From Thiocapsa sp. (lineage in GTDB: Bacteria; Pseudomonadota; Gammaproteobacteria; Chromatiales; Chromatiaceae), in the NCBI RefSeq assembly GCF_018399035.1, contig NZ_CP073760.1, positions 62,001-126,000 of the forward strand: a stretch of 64,000 bases of DNA, given 5' to 3'. Below, one piece after another: positions 46,517-54,642 of the stretch (position 1 is the first letter of the stretch; the number at the start of each line of letters is the position of its first letter). The notes beneath the pieces are model-generated. The model was not told the origin of the DNA. It did no database searches and saw only the letters and a list, made by a program, of their open reading frames with translations. The translations under genes and the position numbers were made by a program.

Positions 46517-46620
46517 GTGGCTCCATGGGTATGCACGAATGGACCAAACTCGGGAAGCGAGGCGACATACGCTTGATCGTCCTCGGACCATTGAATCAGA
46601 ATGCTGTAGTGAATGTTCAT
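46360..46620 (-). CDS. hicB: HicB-family antitoxin
   Basis: 86 residues. IHYSILIQWSEDDQAYVASLPEFGPFVHTHGATYEEALQNAREVLDLLVE is the HicB partial RNase H-like fold. No C-terminal ribbon-helix-helix motif is evident, as in short HicB proteins. It overlaps the hicA stop codon by 4 bp on the minus strand (order hicA-hicB). It should neutralise HicA and may repress the pair. Confidence 0.85.
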   Translation of the reverse strand: MNIHYSILIQWSEDDQAYVASLPEFGPFVHTHGATYEEALQNAREVLDLLVEDTSPLPCPRTFRMEEARADLTKADRCPTLHRPRQ

Positions 46621-46820
46621 GATTCTTCCGCAATTTCATACAGATATCGGAGCACGGTCTGCTCCTGGTACGGTTTTGCGTCATCGCCATCATGGCCCGA
46701 CAGGATCAGTTTGTCCTTGAACCTTGGATGGGACCACTTCGTGTGGCTCCCTTTGGCCCGTTCGCACAGGCATCCGGCTTTTAACAGCAAGCTTTTGAGC
46801 TGCCTTATTTTTCTCGGCAC
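46617..46820 (-). CDS. hicA: HicA-family mRNA interferase toxin
   Basis: 67 residues from a GTG at 46,820 (MPRKIRQLKSLLLKAGC); a TTG at 46,847 would add nine residues. The dsRBD-like fold shows KGSHTKWSHP with the catalytic His in GSH, and the family ending GHDGDDAKPYQEQTVLRYLYEI. HicA cleaves mRNA when free of HicB. The pair looks intact, the only complete module in the decayed 44.6-48.6 kb region. Confidence 0.83.
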   Translation of the reverse strand: MPRKIRQLKSLLLKAGCLCERAKGSHTKWSHPRFKDKLILSGHDGDDAKPYQEQTVLRYLYEIAEES

Positions 46821-46843
46821 AGGGATAGAGCCTTTTTGCTCGG

Positions 46844-47026
46844 TCAAATGCCAAGCTGGTCGAACAGATCGCGAGCGTCCTTGGCGTGATAAACCTCTTC
46901 GCCGCGCTCGCTTTTCGCCAGCGTTTCCGCCGTGAGCGGGTTCGGCATGCGTAGCTCAAACGGCAGCGCCTTCTCTTTTGCGACCCTGGTCAAGACCATG
47001 CGCATGGACGACTCGGACACAGAGAG
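46844..47026 (-). pseudogene. DinJ/RelB antitoxin remnant
   Basis: The frame reads MRMVLTRVAKEKALPFELRM, PNPLTAETLAKSERGEEVYHAKDARDLFDQLGI, the C-terminal part of a RelB/DinJ antitoxin. The ribbon-helix-helix N-terminus is missing: a stop codon lies at 47,027-47,029. It ends right at the hicA start region. No RelE/YafQ toxin is found. Confidence 0.65.
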
Positions 47027-47074
47027 TTAGTCATGCGCCCCTCCGCCTAGGCGCGCAGTGCGGCAGGCTCGCTT

Positions 47075-47310
47075 TCAACGGCCGAGATCGTCATGGAAAC
47101 TCTCCAGCAACAGTGGTCGATGCTCGAACACCAGTCGTTCGATTTCTCGCAGTTGGCTCGCGCCATGCCACGATGACGCGCCAGTGAGATGGGGTCGAGC
47201 CAGAACTTGCACTCACCTTCCGCGCCACGAACATGAATGTGCGGCGGTTCGTTCCCCTCGTCGGAGTAGAAATGGAAACGAAAACCGCGAATTCTTAAAA
47301 CAGTCGGCAT
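47075..47310 (-). pseudogene. Frameshifted DUF4160 gene
   Basis: From the ATG at 47,310: MPTVLRIRGFRFHFYSDEGN, then EPPHIHVRGAEGECKFWLDPISLARHRG, a DUF4160 domain. After this the other frame carries the expected end (ASQLREIERLVFEHRPLLLESFHDDLGR), stopping at 47,075. One frameshift near 47,165 breaks the gene. DUF4160 proteins usually pair with DUF2442 partners; none is seen. Confidence 0.75.
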
Positions 47311-47387
47311 CGTTTGAGCAAAATCCCTGGGGCTCGATCTCGGGGCACCGTCACCACGATTATAGAGCACTCCACGGGAGGTCAGGC

Positions 47388-48590
47388 ATGCCCTTCACCG
47401 AATCCAACACCGTCGAAGCCTATCTGCATGATCTGCTTACCGGTCCCTTCGGTCGGCATGCCGTTCGGGCCAAACCATGAGCATGTCACGGTGCGCCTGA
47501 TCGACTTCGAGGATCTGGAGCAGAACCAATACGTCGTCACCACCCAATACCTCTTTCGCGCCGGTCCGGCCGAGCGCCGTGCCGATCCGGTGCTGTTGAT
47601 CAACGGCTTCCCGCTGATCCTCATCGAGGCCAAGACCCCGGTACGCCCGGCGGTGAGCTGGGTCGACGCGGCGCTCCAGATCCACGAGAACTACGAGCAG
47701 TTCATCCCGGAGCTGTTCGCGTGCAACGTCTTCAGCGTGGCCACCGAGGGTAAGGAGCTGCGCTTCGGCTCGATCCGGATGCCCATCAATCTGTGGGGGC
47801 CGGGCGGATGGACGAGGACGCCGCGCCCCGGGGTTTCAGCGATCTGCAGCGGGCGGTCGCGGGCCTGCTGGACCCGGCCACGGTGCTCGATATCCTCGCC
47901 AACTTCACCCTGTTCGCCACCGACCAGAAAAAGCGCCGGCTGAAGATCGTCTGCCGCTTTCAGCAATACGAGGGCGCCAACCGCATCGTGGCGCGGGTGG
48001 TTGCCGGCTACCCCAAGAAGGGCCTGATCTGGCATTTCCAGGGCTCCGGAAAATCGCTGCTGATGGTGTTGGCCGCGCAGAAACTGCGCTTGCATCCGGC
48101 CCTGAAGAATCCCGCGGTGCTGATCGTGGTCGACCGCCTCGACCTGGATACCCAGATCAGCGCGACCTTCCATGCCTCCGACATCCCCAATCTGGTCAAG
48201 GCCGAGACCCGCAAGGAGTTAAAGCGGCTGCTCCGGCAGGACACGCGCAAGATCATCATCGCTTTCCTCAAGGAACTGCTCGAGCTGGCGCGCGAGCTGG
48301 TTGCCGCCGAGAAAGAGACCCCACCCGAAGAAGACGAGAACCGCGGCAAGGCCGCGCTCACCGAGCTATTTCAAGAGGCCCGCAATCCCGAAACCCCGGT
48401 GGTGGTCGAGCGCGTGGTGAACGACATTGATGAAATCGTGCGCCTGGTGCGCTTCCCGGGCTGGCAGCAGACCAGTGCCGGCGAGCGGGAGGTCAAGAAG
48501 GCCCTACGCAAGGCGTTGTTCAAGTACAAGCTCCATAGCGATTTGGAGCTGTTCGAGAAGGCGTATGGGTACGTGCGGCAGTATTACTAG
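47388..48590 (+). pseudogene. hsdR: Remnant of hsdR (type I restriction subunit)
   Basis: MPFTESNTVEAYLHDLLTG starts the gene; at least two frameshifts (near 47,460 and 47,815) follow. The nuclease domain is recognisable (PVLLINGFPLILIEAKTPV, with the D-ExK core in IEAK), as is the Walker A of the motor (WHFQGSGKSLLMV). At about 48,258 (TRKIII) the sequence jumps to the C-terminal helical part (AFLKELLELARELVAAEKET), so the DEAD-box motor is deleted. The last residues (LELFEKAYGYVRQYY) look native. Confidence 0.88.
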
Positions 48591-48628
48591 AAGCGCCGTG
48601 AGTGCGCCATGGAGCCCGACGGGCAACG

Positions 48629-48660
48629 AAAAAGGGGCTAGGCTTTTGGCCTAACCCCTT
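48629..48660 (-). terminator. Terminator of the tRNA-Leu transcript
   Basis: On the minus strand AAGGGGTTAGGCC, AAAA, GGCCTAGCCCC-type arms are followed by TTTTTCG, 10 bp after the tRNA 3' end. This is the native end of the tRNA gene. Confidence 0.8.
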
Positions 48661-48669
48661 GTCTTGTAT

Positions 48670-48731
48670 TGGTACCGAGGGCCGGAGTCGAACCGGCATG
48701 GGGTCGCCCCCGTCAGATTTTGAGTCTGATG
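48670..48731 (-). tRNA. 3' half of tRNA-Leu(CAA); attachment site of the integrated element
   Basis: The minus strand gives the anticodon arm TCAGA-CTCAAAA-TCTGA (anticodon CAA), a long variable arm (CGGGGGCGACCCCATG region), the T arm CCGGTTCGACTCCGG and the end CCCTCGGTACCA at 48,670. The D arm and 5' acceptor strand are missing: at higher coordinates the sequence is unrelated. An integrase gene starts about 200 bp away. This is what remains on one side when an element integrates in the 3' part of a tRNA gene. Confidence 0.88.
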
Positions 48732-48928
48732 CGAGACATCAATTTGGATCCCCAGGCGGCTCAGCGCAACTTAGTGTAAGTCGCTGTATATCATTGCAAT
48801 AACCCAGTTTTCCCTTGATTGTGCCGCACCTTAAGGTCTTGCGGAAGGTCACCTTATTCCGCTATTTTCACCCTCGAAAGTTCCCCCAGGGTTCCCCCAG
48901 AGGTTCCCCCAAACGCCCGAGGTTCCCG

Positions 48929-50434
48929 ATGGCAACTGCACAAATCAATTTCACCGAGAGGGCTCTGGATGCTTGGGTCTCGAACACCCTCGCTGGGTAC
49001 CGGACTGATCCCAGCTCGATCCCCTCGGACGGGGATGCCTGGATTCGGGACCGTGGAGGCAAGCAGTCCGTCCCTGGGCTTTGCCTGAGGATTCGGCTCA
49101 AGAAGAAGGGCGGCACCCCCACCCTGGACGATCCAATCATCGCCTTCTACCTTGTTCGGAAGATTCAAGGTAAGAAGCGTGCCCTCCGTATCGGGGAGCG
49201 GAAGGTGTTCACGGTCGAGTTGGCCAGGGACAAGACGCTTGAGGAGCTGCGGAACCTTGAGCAAGGTGTCGACCAGAGGGTGGAGCGTAAGCGTGACGCA
49301 GCCCGTCTAGCCAACGAAACAGCCGTGGCGAAGGGTGCAGCGGTGACCTATGGGCAAGTCCTTGAGCGGTTCTTGGAGCAAGCCGACCTGTCGGAAGGTA
49401 CCCGCAAGAACTACCTTCTCGGGGTGACGACAACATTCAAGGCCCATGTGGACCGTCCCTTGTCCGAGTTCACCGAAACCTTCGTTCGGGAGCTTCACCG
49501 TGAACGCAGCAAGGAGAGTCCATCGCGGGCAGACCATGACTTCCGCGTCCTACGGCTCCTATGGAACTGGGCAAGGGATCAATATCGTGACGTGGAAGGA
49601 AACCCCATCTTTGGGGACAACCCCGTTTCCCTTGCCTTGAACAAGCGGAGAACGGCTGGGGCTACCAAGGCCCGGTGGAACGATGTTCCGAGGAAGGAGA
49701 CCATCATCCCCGAAGAGCGCCTGGGGGATTGGTTCGCAGCCCTCCACGCCCTGAAAGCAGACCCGACCAGCCAAGGGGTGCGGGTGCGAGCGTGCGACCT
49801 CTTGGAAGCCTTGGTCCTGACAGGGCTCAGGTTGAACGAGCTGGCAACCTTGACGTGGGATCTGGTCGACTTCCAGCAGGGGACCATTAAGGTACCGGCA
49901 CCCCGGTCGAAGAATGGCCGACCACTCCTTCGGCCCATGACCCGGCGCGTCAGGGAGATTCTGGAGGCACGCTTCCGGGAGAGGGACCGGTTCACCGTCA
50001 CCGAACTGGAGAGCCCGTTGGTGTTCCCAGGACGCACCCATGTGAACCCGATCAAGGATCTCCGAGACCTCCACGAAGCGATCACCACCCGAACCGGTTT
50101 GGTGGCAACCTCTCACGACCTTCGGCGTGTCTTCGCATCCGCAGCTCTCAGGGAGGGTGTTCCGCAGTTGGTTCTCAAGCGGCTCCTGAACCACCTCTCC
50201 GGGTCGCGTGATGTCACGGCTGGTTACCAGATCTCGGGGCTGGGGGATCTGAGAGACGCCTCGCAGCTTGTAGAGAACCACATCCTCGGGAAGGCGGGTA
50301 TGTTGCCTCCTCCCGATGGTAATCGCCCCACGGTAGAGAGCGGAGAGGACGCGGAGACCTTGATCGCTGACTTGGTTGGCGGGCTATCAGAGGAGAGGAG
50401 GGCAGCGGTCCTGGCGGCACTGCGGGGCGCGTGA
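48929..50434 (+). CDS. Tyrosine recombinase/integrase
   Basis: 501 residues from the ATG at 48,929 (MATAQINFTERALDAW). The frame extends upstream through GTTCCCCC repeats, which I regard as non-coding. The N-terminal SAM-like and core-binding parts (YGQVLERFLEQADLSEGTRKNY) precede the catalytic domain: Arg in LVLTGLRLNELATL, HDLRRVFASAAL (His, Arg), the LLNHLSG box and the Tyr in TAGYQISG. It lies next to its tRNA-Leu target and reads into the element. Confidence 0.92.
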   Translation: MATAQINFTERALDAWVSNTLAGYRTDPSSIPSDGDAWIRDRGGKQSVPGLCLRIRLKKKGGTPTLDDPIIAFYLVRKIQGKKRALRIGERKVFTVELARDKTLEELRNLEQGVDQRVERKRDAARLANETAVAKGAAVTYGQVLERFLEQADLSEGTRKNYLLGVTTTFKAHVDRPLSEFTETFVRELHRERSKESPSRADHDFRVLRLLWNWARDQYRDVEGNPIFGDNPVSLALNKRRTAGATKARWNDVPRKETIIPEERLGDWFAALHALKADPTSQGVRVRACDLLEALVLTGLRLNELATLTWDLVDFQQGTIKVPAPRSKNGRPLLRPMTRRVREILEARFRERDRFTVTELESPLVFPGRTHVNPIKDLRDLHEAITTRTGLVATSHDLRRVFASAALREGVPQLVLKRLLNHLSGSRDVTAGYQISGLGDLRDASQLVENHILGKAGMLPPPDGNRPTVESGEDAETLIADLVGGLSEERRAAVLAALRGA

Positions 50435-50631
50435 AGGGGTTCACCGGGGTTCGGGTGAGTCTCGGGGGACACCACTGATGTAGGTCGTTTGACCCCGAGC
50501 CCTTAAACGGCTCCTTCGAATATACCGTTGGCGACAATTTCCAGAAACCTGGCCGACGGACCGGAGAATCCAGGTTCCGGTTCCGTGGCCGCTCCCAGGG
50601 TCTGCTGCCCCCGAGTCACCTAAGATTCAGG

Positions 50632-50955
50632 TCAGTAGTCAATATAATCGACACCTGGATGATTCTTGTGCTCAGCCCAAGCCCTTTTCAGGCTCTTTAA
50701 CAAATCCGATATTAATCGTTCGTCTTTCGCTGCATTAGGCCCTACATAATCGTTTCCCTGTGCAAAGGTCTCATTTCTGAGCTTCATTTCTGGTGTTGCT
50801 TGTTCAAACCCAACAGGCGATAAGTGTTTTGGCACTGTACTGATATGGACATCCCCGTCTCTGTCGACCCAAAGAACATGGTGGCCGGCCCCGTCATCAC
50901 ACTCTGCAACTAACGCTGCTAACTGTTCGATGGTAGGTGAGTTGTTGAGATTCAT
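50632..50955 (-). CDS. Hypothetical protein
   Basis: 107 residues from the ATG at 50,955 with a strong AGGAGG site. It reads PTIEQLAALVAECDDGAGHHVLWVDRDGDVHISTVPKHL, then a helical C-terminus (ERLISDLLKSLKRAWAEHKN). No domain recognised. It is convergent with the integrase; the gap between them has no clear terminator. Confidence 0.65.
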   Translation of the reverse strand: MNLNNSPTIEQLAALVAECDDGAGHHVLWVDRDGDVHISTVPKHLSPVGFEQATPEMKLRNETFAQGNDYVGPNAAKDERLISDLLKSLKRAWAEHKNHPGVDYIDY

Positions 50956-51077
50956 TTGTCCTCCTGGATAAATTTACCTGGTGATCCCGCTTACGCGGTC
51001 CGCGTCCCTACCAACTGAGATTGCAGAACGAACATGACGCTCGTAGCGCGGCTCGGCTGAAGCGAAATTATTAGGTG

Positions 51078-51809
51078 TCACTCGATTTGAGCGATGGTTT
51101 TTCGGTGATATTTAAGATGTGCGGGATCTATCGTGTGATCTGCGTGAACTGTGAGCCTTCCATCTACGCCGGCTAGTGAGTAGTCTTCTCGAACTGACAG
51201 CGTTCCTCCATCAAGCATGACATGGTGATTGGGGCAGAGACATAGGACATTGGGCACCACGTCTGGGCCGTCATGTGGTCCTCCAAGTGGGCGAATATGT
51301 GCACCTTCAGCGTATGGGCCACTCTGTGTTGAGAGCGCAGTGCCGCAAACCTGACATTCGAAGTTGTACAGGCGCTTCACATAGTCAGTAATCGCGGTCT
51401 CGCGGACAATTCGAGTTGACGTGGTGTCTGTTCGCGCGGGCGTTTCCGAACCAGCAGGCGGATTCGAGAGCGTTGGCTTGACTGTCGCGACTAGAACTGA
51501 TGTGGAACGCGCCATCCTTACCAGGTATTGACGATCCGCGATCTTTGTGATGACGACTGACTCTCCTTCAGTCGCTCGGTGGTGCAGGAAAAAGCGCTTG
51601 ATCTGACCTCGGGCATGGCGGGGAATTCGTTTCCTACTATCGATATCTGTATCAACCTCCTCGTTTGTACCTTCAAAGATAAAACGGATAGGCAGTGCTG
51701 CGAGATTCCGGTTGTTGCCGCCCCATGAATCAGATGGAAAGAAACCAGAACCACTCTCGACTCTAAAGTGACTATTTTTAAGATTCTTTGCGGTGATTAC
51801 GATATTCAT
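51078..51809 (-). CDS. HNH endonuclease
   Basis: 243 residues from the ATG at 51,809. The C-terminal HNH domain is clear: CQVCGTALSTQSGPYAEGAHIRPLGGPHDGPDVVPNVLCLCPNHHVMLD, with zinc Cys pairs and catalytic His. The N-terminal 130 residues (VITAKNLKNSHFRVESGSGFFPSDSWGG; RHARGQIKRFFLHHRATEGE) form a beta-rich domain that may read DNA, as in McrA-like or EcoRII-N-like proteins; this part is a guess. Restriction of foreign DNA is likely. It is preceded by an attC-like palindrome. Confidence 0.8.
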   Translation of the reverse strand: MNIVITAKNLKNSHFRVESGSGFFPSDSWGGNNRNLAALPIRFIFEGTNEEVDTDIDSRKRIPRHARGQIKRFFLHHRATEGESVVITKIADRQYLVRMARSTSVLVATVKPTLSNPPAGSETPARTDTTSTRIVRETAITDYVKRLYNFECQVCGTALSTQSGPYAEGAHIRPLGGPHDGPDVVPNVLCLCPNHHVMLDGGTLSVREDYSLAGVDGRLTVHADHTIDPAHLKYHRKTIAQIE

Positions 51810-51853
51810 CTGTTTCGACGGAGAATCGCTTAAGTTCGAAGTGGAGGCTACGA

Positions 51854-51945
51854 CACCCAACGGATAGGTGAAGCGGCCACGCTGGCGTGATGTTTCGGAG
51901 TCAGCACCGCGCCAGCGGAGTCCGGTCCTAACCTCCTATTAGGTG
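51854..51945. repeat. attC-like imperfect palindrome
   Basis: Ends CACCCAAC (51,854-51,861) and TTAGGTG (51,939-51,945) pair with one mismatch, and inner arms CGCTGGCG / CGCCAGCG match exactly. It lies between two same-strand genes, directly after the stop codon of the first. On the minus strand the 3' end is GTTGGGT, the attC R' consensus GTTRRRY. No integron integrase is seen. Confidence 0.45.
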
Positions 51946-51949
51946 CTAA

Positions 51950-52747
51950 TTATTTCGGCCGATACACCTTAGAACATGCAAGATAAGCTTGGTCACGAAA
52001 GTCATCCGTTGAACGCTGCCGCATACTCTCCGAGAGATATCGCGGAAGATCGTATGCTGATATTACGAACGACTCTGCGATAGCGTTGCCCTCTGACAGC
52101 TCGATTAGCTTAGCCATCGGCAACCCAACTTGCCGGCCCCTCATGATTGTCTCCGCTAGATTCGCAATATTTTGGCACTTGGTTCGCCAGTCATCCTTTG
52201 TTGCATTTGCGAAGGTTCTTTCATCATTACCTAATGCGAGCTGTGGCTTCTCTGCGTCCCGTCTAGACTTCTCTGCGTTCCGTTTTGCTTGGCTCGTTTG
52301 GCTCTCATAGACTCGCCGGCATTCCGGCATTACTGTTTTCTCTAGGTAATCAGGGTGGTATTTATAGAATGGTCGCTTGAAAATTTCATATTGGACTGCG
52401 TCCGGCTTCAGGTAACATTTCTCGTTTATCACATCCATTGCCCAATTGGGAATTATCTTCGGCGACTCCAAATACCCACAGTCCTCTGTTGCGACAAAGA
52501 TCATACCGCTTCCGGCCGCACCCCAGAAATTACTCTCTATACCATCTTGCCTCATCTCATTTTCCGCAGCTTCAACGGCTTTTCTTGCGCAGGCAAGCCA
52601 ACGTTTATCGGTTACCTGTTCTACGCCGTATCCACTCATGACCAGATTAAAGTCATCATTAGACGTGGCGGATGAATTATGAGCGCAACCCGAAATCAAG
52701 GCAAAAAAGACAAAAAATGGAAAAGCATGCGTTTTTCCCTTTCTCAT
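51950..52747 (-). CDS. Predicted lipoprotein, unknown function
   Basis: 265 residues from the ATG at 52,747: MRKGKTHAFPFFVFFALISGC is a lipoprotein signal with Cys at residue 21. The mature part has CGYLESPKIIPNWAMDVINEKCYLKP, a charged helix (SQAKRNAEKSRRDAEKPQ) and a C-terminal domain with DDWRTKCQNIANLAETIMRGRQVGLPMAKLIEL. Six Cys could form disulfides. The codon use is AT-richer than the core. Not recognised. Confidence 0.72.
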   Translation of the reverse strand: MRKGKTHAFPFFVFFALISGCAHNSSATSNDDFNLVMSGYGVEQVTDKRWLACARKAVEAAENEMRQDGIESNFWGAAGSGMIFVATEDCGYLESPKIIPNWAMDVINEKCYLKPDAVQYEIFKRPFYKYHPDYLEKTVMPECRRVYESQTSQAKRNAEKSRRDAEKPQLALGNDERTFANATKDDWRTKCQNIANLAETIMRGRQVGLPMAKLIELSEGNAIAESFVISAYDLPRYLSESMRQRSTDDFRDQAYLACSKVYRPK

Positions 52748-53595
52748 GCGTAACCCTCGGATAGGTCTAACCATCCTTCTGCTCCCTCTATTTCGTTCCA
52801 GCATACACCTAGCCGAATATCTAAATATCTTAGGCGACCCCATCATTCCCCAGAATGCATTCAAGTAAGGTTTGATCTAGATCGGAGAGGCCAACAAAAA
52901 AGCCGACCTCCTCGAACGATCAGCAATCGCCCTAGGCAGTTCGGCTTGGTCTGTCGTCATGACATTCGTTCCCTCCGTGAGATGGCGAGCAAATATAGCA
53001 CAAGGTTTCGACCGTTTGCATCACAGGCTCCCCCGGCCCATCCCCTTATGGCCGTTCCGTACTCAAGGGCAGATCGAGACAGGTGCTGGACGATGCCGAA
53101 GGGGGATTATCGGCGCGAGGTGAGGGGGTCGAAGCGAAGCGCCCCCTGCTTAGGACGCGTGAGGATCCGAAAGGCTCCCAGCCAGAAGGTGTCACCTGAC
53201 GGACAGCCACCGTCTGCTGATGGTCTCCGCTTGCCCTGCCCCTACGGATCCACCTCCATTCTGAGATCGCCCTCAATCCGCTTTTGGCAGTCCTGATTGG
53301 GGGGTGTCCCCCCTGTCCACTGTCCGTATCATCTGCAAGGCCCGCCGCCGGTGTCCGCCGCACCGTGCCGTGGCCTTAAAGAGCTACCCCCTTCTGGCAC
53401 TGTTTGCCTTCAGCCCTCGAACCTTCTACCGCACAGGCAAGGATCACCGGGATGAAAGAATACCCCTACCGGGCTGCTATGGAGGCAAACCGGTAGGGGT
53501 ATGGATCAACCAACTCTCAACGTGACGGCCATCCTCCCGCCCGAAGGCGGGGATCTTGGCCTATCTCCCTCTGGTCGATACCGTTACATCGGAAC
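52748..53595. other. Non-coding stretch
   Basis: I find no convincing gene here; open frames on both strands look like noise. It contains a perfect 13-bp inverted repeat (ATACCCCTACCGG at 53,460-53,472; partner at 53,490-53,502) and a GGGGGG TGT CCCCCC hairpin at about 53,299-53,313. Confidence 0.55.
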
Positions 53596-53886
53596 TTAGT
53601 AGTACGAGGCCGTATTCGGGGAAACGTACCCCGCTTGTCCTTGGGTTCCGTATCCTTGCGGACTCTGCTGACCACCTCCCTGACCTTGCGGACCTACTCC
53701 CTCCGGTCGACCTCCCTGCCACTGCGGATCTTGACCGGTGGAGCGACGGTAAGCGGTCTCTTGCAGCTTCCGAGCATACCCGAGCCAAGCATCCCACTCA
53801 GCCTTGGTCGAGCTGGCCTTCGGGATCGACTCTTCGAGCTTCTGCCACTCGAAATCGGTCGTGGCTCGCGTTGGGGCACGGCGCCT
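53596..53886 (-). pseudogene. Phage-type protein fragment with Gln/Gly-rich tail
   Basis: One open minus frame from 53,886 to a TAA at 53,596 (96 codons, no start codon) reads TTDFEWQKLEESIPKASSTK, AEWDAWLGYARKLQ, then a tail of QGGGQQSPQGYG type ending SPNTASYY. Its regular amphipathic and low-complexity structure is unlike a shadow frame. The preceding frame (53,995 downwards, KQEAASKGSFPL ...) may be the broken upstream part. It resembles the end of a phage virion or DNA-ejection protein; function not proven. Confidence 0.5.
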
Positions 53887-54099
53887 TCAGGTCACACCGA
53901 ATACCTTCAGGGGCGAGGTTGATGGATGAGGGTGTCGCTTTACAGCAGGAGGTAAGTGGGAACGACCCCTTCGAGGCTGCTTCCTGCTTGGGCACTCGGC
54001 GTTACACCTACCCCCTGTCCCTAGGCCGTCTGCTGGGCGTCTGCTGCTGCCCGAGGAACTGCGAGTACGGTTCCCCCCCGGAAGGAGACCCTCCTCTGA

Positions 54100-54351
54100 C
54101 TCTATCGAGGCATCAAGCGTCTCAACGAGCAAGAGACCCTTCGGGGGCGGGCCCAACCACCTTCTCTTCGACAACCTCAACAGCTATACCAGCAGCCGCG
54201 AACGCGCCGACGAGTTCGGGGACTACATCCTGATCGCGGATGTGTCCCTGCCGAAGATCTTCTTCAATCAGTTGCTGCCGGGGCTGCTGAAGGGGGAGGA
54301 TGAGTTCGTGGTGATCGGGGGGTGTATGAGGTTTCGATTAGTACGCTTTGA
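54100..54351 (+). pseudogene. draT: draT C-terminal remnant (dinitrogenase reductase ADP-ribosyltransferase)
   Basis: LYRGIKRLNEQETL (from 54,100) carries the Arg of the ADP-ribosyltransferase R-S-E motif. After a frame break, NHLLFDNLNSYTSSRERADE and FGDYILIADVSLPKIFF, LLPGLLKGEDEFVVIGG follow, as in the C-terminal half of DraT. The natural end VYEVSISTL with stop at 54,351 needs one extra G in the run at about 54,317-54,322. The N-terminal part is absent. DraT switches off nitrogenase by modifying NifH, so this fragment suggests a diazotrophic donor. Confidence 0.72.
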
Positions 54352-54642
54352 GGCCGGGGCGTGTGCCGGGTTTGGGACAGGGGCGTGGGACGGGGGTGGG
54401 TGTTGACACGTCGGATAGATGGGGTCGCCCGTCGTGACGACCGCACGCGGAAACTCGTGCTATGTTATCCGAGCACAGCATGGGTTCGGCGAGGCAAGAG
54501 ATTTGCGGAGCTTTGGTTTGACGGATCGCGCTGAGCGACGCGTAGGCTACTCGTGTACCAGAAAAAATGTGGTCTAGAACAGGAAGCCATGCGTGCAGTC
54601 TAGAACACGTTGGGCGCCCAAAACAGAAACCCATTCGCCGCC

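Noticed and set aside
44843..48590. Functional type I restriction system
   Set aside because: Stop codon, frameshifts and deletion of the methylase core, target domains and motor.
48670..48780. Complete tRNA-Leu
   Set aside because: The D arm and 5' acceptor strand are absent upstream of the anticodon arm; only the 3' half exists here.
48815..48928. 38-residue extension of the integrase
   Set aside because: It translates GTTCCCCC repeats and is more likely regulatory; the ATG at 48,929 fits the domain start. Not fully excluded.
53556..54233. 225-codon plus-strand open frame
   Set aside because: Composition is that of an antisense frame (Ser/Pro/Arg-rich, no domain); the draT remnant and a phage-like minus frame explain parts of the region better.
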